Assembly (NCBI GenBank): GCA_013697635.1
Contig: JACCWM010000028.1
Location: forward strand, 1 to 60,974
DNA from: Lujinxingiaceae bacterium
Lineage (GTDB): Bacteria; Myxococcota_A; Bradymonadia; Bradymonadales; Bradymonadaceae
Direction of reading: 5' to 3'
Length of the DNA: 60,974 nucleotides
The position numbers were made by a program, and so were the translations under genes. This document shows positions 58,170 to 60,974 of this stretch, piece after piece. The notes beneath the pieces are model-generated. The model was not told where the DNA came from and made no database searches. It saw only the letters and a program-made list of their open reading frames with translations. Every line of letters starts with the position of its first letter. The first letter of the stretch is position 1.

Positions 58170-59972
58170 ATGGTCGTGGCGATTTTCCTCAAGGATCAAA
58201 AGCGGACCCACATGTGTGGCACGCTCAACGCGTCGCACGTCGGTCTGGAAGTGGTGTTGTACGGTTGGGTGGCGACACAGCGCGATTTCGGCGGCATGAT
58301 CTTTGTCGGCCTGCGCGATCGCACCGGTGTGGTGCAGGTGCGCTTCGATCCCGAGCTCAGCCCCGACACCCACGCCAAAGCCGACGCGCTTCGCACCGAG
58401 TGGTGTGTCGCCGTTCGCGGCACGGTGGTCAGCCGCGCCGACAACGTCAACGCAGCCATGGCCACCGGCGAGGTCGAGGTCGTACCCGTGCACCTCGAGG
58501 TGTTCTCGGAGGCGCGCACCACGCCCTTTCCGATCCGCGACAACAGCGACGCTAACGAGATGTTGCGCCTCGAGTACCGCTACCTCGACCTGCGCCGCAA
58601 GCCGCTCCAAGACGCGCTCGTGACGCGCAGCAAGGTCAACAACATCACGCGCAACTACCTGGTAGCCAACGACTTCATCGAGGTCGAGACGCCGATTTTG
58701 ACCAAGTCCACGCCCGAAGGCGCGCGCGACTACCTGGTGCCCAGCCGCGTCAACCCCGGCAAGTTCTACGCCCTGCCCCAGTCACCCCAGATCTTCAAGC
58801 AGCTGCTGATGATCTCCGGCTTTGACCGCTACTACCAGATCGTGCGCTGCTTTCGCGACGAGGACCTTCGCGCCGACCGCCAGCCCGAGTTTACCCAGAT
58901 CGACATCGAGATGTCCTTCATCACGCCTGACGACATCATGGGCATCTGCGAGGGCCTGGTCAGCGACGTCTTCACCCAGATCCTCGGCCACGACGTCCAG
59001 GCACCCTTTGAGCGCATCCCCTACGACGAGGCGATGCTTCGCTTTGGCGTCGACGCGCCCGACTTGCGCTTCGGCCTCGAGCTCGTCGACCTCACCGAAG
59101 AGGTGCGCAACTCCCCGTTTGGCGTGTTTGCCAACACCGTGGCCGAGGGCGGCGTCGTGCGCGCCATTCGGATTCCCGGCGGCGCCGAGCGCTTCAGCCG
59201 CAAGGACATCGGCGAGCTCGAGGAGGCCGTCAAGGTCTACGGCGCCCATGGTCTAGCCTGGATGAAGGTCGCCGCAGGCCAGTGGACCGGCGCGATCGCC
59301 AAGTTCTTCGAGGGCGAGGCCCAGGCCACGCTCGCGGCCAAGATCGGCGTCGAGGACGGCGACCTGCTGGTCTTTGTCGCCGCCAGCGAGAAGGTCGCCT
59401 GCGCATCGCTTGGCAACCTGCGCAAGAAGCTCGGCCGCGACATGGGCCTGGCCGACCCCAACGCCTTTCGCTTCGCCTGGATCACCGAGTTCCCCATGTT
59501 CGAGCACGACGAGGCCGACGACCGCCTCTACGCCATGCATCACCCCTTCACCAGCCCCCGCGCCGAGGACTTCGCGCGCCTCGAGGCCGACCCCCTCGGC
59601 GTTCGCGCCCAGGCCTACGACCTCGTCCTCAACGGCAGCGAGATCGCCGGCGGCTCGATCCGTATCCACAGCGAAGACATCCAGTGGCAGGTCTTCGCCC
59701 TGCTCGGCCTCACCCGCGACGAAGCCCGCCAAAAATTCGGCTTCCTCCTCGACGCCCTCAGCTACGGCACCCCACCCCACGGCGGCATCGCCTTTGGCAT
59801 GGATCGCCTCGTCATGCTCCTCACCGGCATGACCAGCATCCGCGACGTCATCGCCTTCCCCAAGACCCAAAAGGCCGCCGACCTCATGTCCGACGCCCCC
59901 AGCTTCGTCGACAGCACCCAGCTTCGCGAGCTCCACCTCGCCACAGTCGGCGTCGACAAAGAAAAACCCTGA
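58170..59972 (+). CDS. aspS: Aspartyl-tRNA synthetase
   Basis: 600 aa bacterial-type class IIb enzyme. The N-terminal OB anticodon domain has [22 protein letters not shown]. Motif 2 lies in [18 protein letters not shown], the GAD insertion follows, and motif 3 is [14 protein letters not shown]. The anticodon-loop contact residue that is Leu in strict and His in non-discriminating enzymes is Phe here (RDFG), so whether it also charges tRNA-Asn is open. AGGAG lies only 1 nt before the ATG, so an in-frame GTG two codons later (58176) may be the true start. Confidence 0.96.
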   Translation: MVVAIFLKDQKRTHMCGTLNASHVGLEVVLYGWVATQRDFGGMIFVGLRDRTGVVQVRFDPELSPDTHAKADALRTEWCVAVRGTVVSRADNVNAAMATGEVEVVPVHLEVFSEARTTPFPIRDNSDANEMLRLEYRYLDLRRKPLQDALVTRSKVNNITRNYLVANDFIEVETPILTKSTPEGARDYLVPSRVNPGKFYALPQSPQIFKQLLMISGFDRYYQIVRCFRDEDLRADRQPEFTQIDIEMSFITPDDIMGICEGLVSDVFTQILGHDVQAPFERIPYDEAMLRFGVDAPDLRFGLELVDLTEEVRNSPFGVFANTVAEGGVVRAIRIPGGAERFSRKDIGELEEAVKVYGAHGLAWMKVAAGQWTGAIAKFFEGEAQATLAAKIGVEDGDLLVFVAASEKVACASLGNLRKKLGRDMGLADPNAFRFAWITEFPMFEHDEADDRLYAMHHPFTSPRAEDFARLEADPLGVRAQAYDLVLNGSEIAGGSIRIHSEDIQWQVFALLGLTRDEARQKFGFLLDALSYGTPPHGGIAFGMDRLVMLLTGMTSIRDVIAFPKTQKAADLMSDAPSFVDSTQLRELHLATVGVDKEKP

Positions 59973-60006
59973 GGCCCTGGGACGTCGCGCTCACGCCCTG
60001 GGCGGC

Positions 60007-60373
60007 ATGCTCGCCGCAGCACTCGCCGTCATCGTGGGCGGATGCACGACGCTGGCATGACGAGGGCGAGTGGGGACGCGTGGTCGTCGATGTCGTGGTA
60101 CGCCGATCGACCATCGTCCCGATCGCCTGGGGCAGCGTCGACGATTGCCACACGAGAAAAGGCACTGAAAATCCAAGGCTTGCGCGCTTTACCGGCAAGG
60201 TCAGCGCCTACATGGCCGTCACCCCCCAGCGCGCCGCCACGATCGTCGCCGCCCGCTGCGTCCTACCACGCATCGGCAGCCCCCTGCCCGCCGTCAGACC
60301 CGACGACATCACCACCTCCGACGTACCCGCCCTCATCGAGCGTTGCTGGCAGGTCTTTGCGGCGCTGAAATAG
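60007..60373 (+). pseudogene. Small lipoprotein gene, apparently frameshifted
   Basis: One frame starts at 60007 with a lipoprotein signal (MLAAALAVIVGGCTTLA) but stops at 60058. The frame that continues to 60373 is coherent (GRVVVDVVVRRSTIVPIAWGSVDDC, TGKVSAYMAVTPQRAATIVAARC) but lacks a signal. The pattern fits a single-base indel around 60045-60075, either real or a sequence error. If it is not a frameshift, the second part could start at the GTG at 60080 (97 aa). It lies directly behind aspS. Confidence 0.4.
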
Positions 60374-60406
60374 AAAAATCATCGCGCGAGAGGTAAAAGG
60401 TCGGGT

Positions 60407-60442
60407 GCCTTGAGGTGCCGACGCGCCTTGAGGTGCCGACGC
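60407..60442. repeat. Perfect tandem 18-bp duplication
   Basis: GCCTTGAGGTGCCGACGC occurs twice in a row in the 158-bp gap between the frameshifted gene and the next lipoprotein gene. Confidence 0.8.
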
Positions 60443-60531
60443 GCGACTGTAGCGAACGCCCCGGATTTGGTGTTCTCCACTTGCATCGGTAGCGATGTTC
60501 GAATCCACAATCGCTGGGATGGAGGCGAGCT

Positions 60532-60760
60532 ATGAAATTGAGAGTTTTGCTCTTGAGTGCTTTGTGTGTGCTGGGCTGTGAGCGTACGCCACTGCCGGCA
60601 GCCGAGGGCAGCGTCGTAGAGCAGAGGGCCATCGCGGCGGCGGAGATGACACCGTTCGAAGCGCACGCGCTCCATACCTACCAGGAGGCCTGGTCGACGG
60701 CGCTCGCCTACGACGCGAACGGCGCGTTGTTCGGCAGCAGCACGAACGGCACCCCTGACC
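60532..60760 (+). pseudogene. 5' part of a lipoprotein gene, interrupted by IS21 sequence
   Basis: GGAGG is followed 6 nt later by an ATG and a clear lipoprotein signal (MKLRVLLLSALCVLGC). About 60 further residues follow (SVVEQRAIAAAEMTPFEAHA...ALFGSSTNG), and then the DNA becomes the antisense of istB without a stop or its own C-terminal part. The exact join lies between about 60745 and 60778. This is a truncated host gene, or an artefact of joining repeats at the end of the assembled piece. Confidence 0.55.
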
Positions 60761-60974
60761 GCTGCCGACTGCTGGCTCTGGCGCTGCTGAGCCATGTCGT
60801 TGCGGTAGCTCTCGCCCGTGAGTTCCACAATCGTTGCGTGGTGGACGAGGCGGTCGATGGCGGCGGCCGTGGTCATCGGGTCTTTGAAAATCTGGTCCCA
60901 CTGCGAGAAGACCAGGTTGCTCGTAATCATCACGCTCTTGCGCTCGTAGCGCTGAGCCAAAAAGGTGAAGAGCA
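60761..60974 (-). mobile_element. istB: IstB (IS21 helper ATPase), C-terminal fragment
   Basis: The minus strand codes LFTFLAQRYERKS, VMITSNLVFSQWDQIFKDP and MTTAAAIDRLVHH, the conserved C-terminal third of the IS21 transposition ATPase, entering from the window edge. The reading frame has no stop where IstB should end and runs on into the lipoprotein gene. No terminal repeat like that at bases 76-120 is found on this side, so the element is truncated at its istB end or its junction is rearranged. Confidence 0.8.

Noticed and set aside
60485-60520. GTTCGAATCC resembling a tRNA T-arm
   Set aside because: The flanking bases do not form the 5-bp T stem and no acceptor, D or anticodon arms can be built around it.

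Overview
The window is a GC-rich chromosomal segment from a bacterium that looks like a member of the Myxococcota/deltaproteobacterial assemblage, most like the Bradymonadales (an inference from protein style, not from a marker gene). The signs are a secreted protein ending in a Cys-Gly-Cys, hydrophobic helix, Arg-Arg-Arg tail (MYXO-CTERM-like), many lipoproteins with Asp-rich or Asn-Asn-Thr linkers behind the lipobox, a 27-unit thrombospondin-type-3 lipoprotein, Cys-rich modules, two large Ser/Thr protein kinases and a fused isobutyryl-CoA mutase. No rRNA, tRNA, CRISPR array, prophage or recognisable defence island was seen. Both edges lie in IS21-family sequence (terminal repeats at the left, the 3' part of istB at the right), so the piece probably ends where repeated insertion sequences begin.

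Layout. 1-127: IS21-type end. 306-7488: acyl-CoA-binding protein, alpha/beta-hydrolase lipoprotein, a baeRF3-type ribosome-associated protein, an unknown lipoprotein, a lysyl-oxidase-like lipoprotein, two near-identical cold-shock proteins and a small membrane protein. 7485-12694: ABC-F ATPase, a MYXO-CTERM-like surface protein, and a lipoprotein translationally coupled to icmF. 12691-22484, minus strand: Fe-S assembly operon regulator(Rrf2)-sufB-sufC-sufD-sufS-sufU-nfu, followed by icmF. The regulator is preceded by two 15-bp sites 40 bp apart, shared with the divergent NAD-dependent DNA ligase gene. 25193-33650: hybrid REC/histidine kinase, methyltransferase coupled to a kinase-ATPase-TPR protein, then the GTPases Der and Era and a TPR lipoprotein. 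33747-38071: a two-gene ABC exporter and a YfbK-type vWA lipoprotein. 38193-44020: SEC-C protein, membrane-anchored carboxypeptidase-regulatory/PDZ-like protein, a DUF432-like/MscS pair, and a TPR protein. 44257-52624: alaS, a membrane-bound Ser/Thr kinase, the TSP3 lipoprotein, an NNT-linker lipoprotein and a PfkB kinase. 52667-59972: rlmN, ndk, sucD, sucC, two envelope proteins and aspS. 60007-60974: a probably frameshifted small lipoprotein gene, a lipoprotein gene cut off by IS sequence, and the istB fragment.

The core is housekeeping: Fe-S assembly, two tRNA synthetases, Der/Era ribosome biogenesis, succinyl-CoA synthetase with Ndk, and 23S rRNA methylation. It is interleaved with lineage-specific envelope proteins. 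Genes are densely packed. Many convergent pairs are separated by fewer than 20 bp or share stop bases, and several minus-strand genes are coupled by 4-11 bp overlaps. The least ordinary items are the lysyl-oxidase-like lipoprotein with both cofactor-precursor residues kept, the NAD ligase with several altered signature residues, the tandem suf/lig operators, the duplicated leader element of the cold-shock genes, and the DUF432-like/MscS gene pair.
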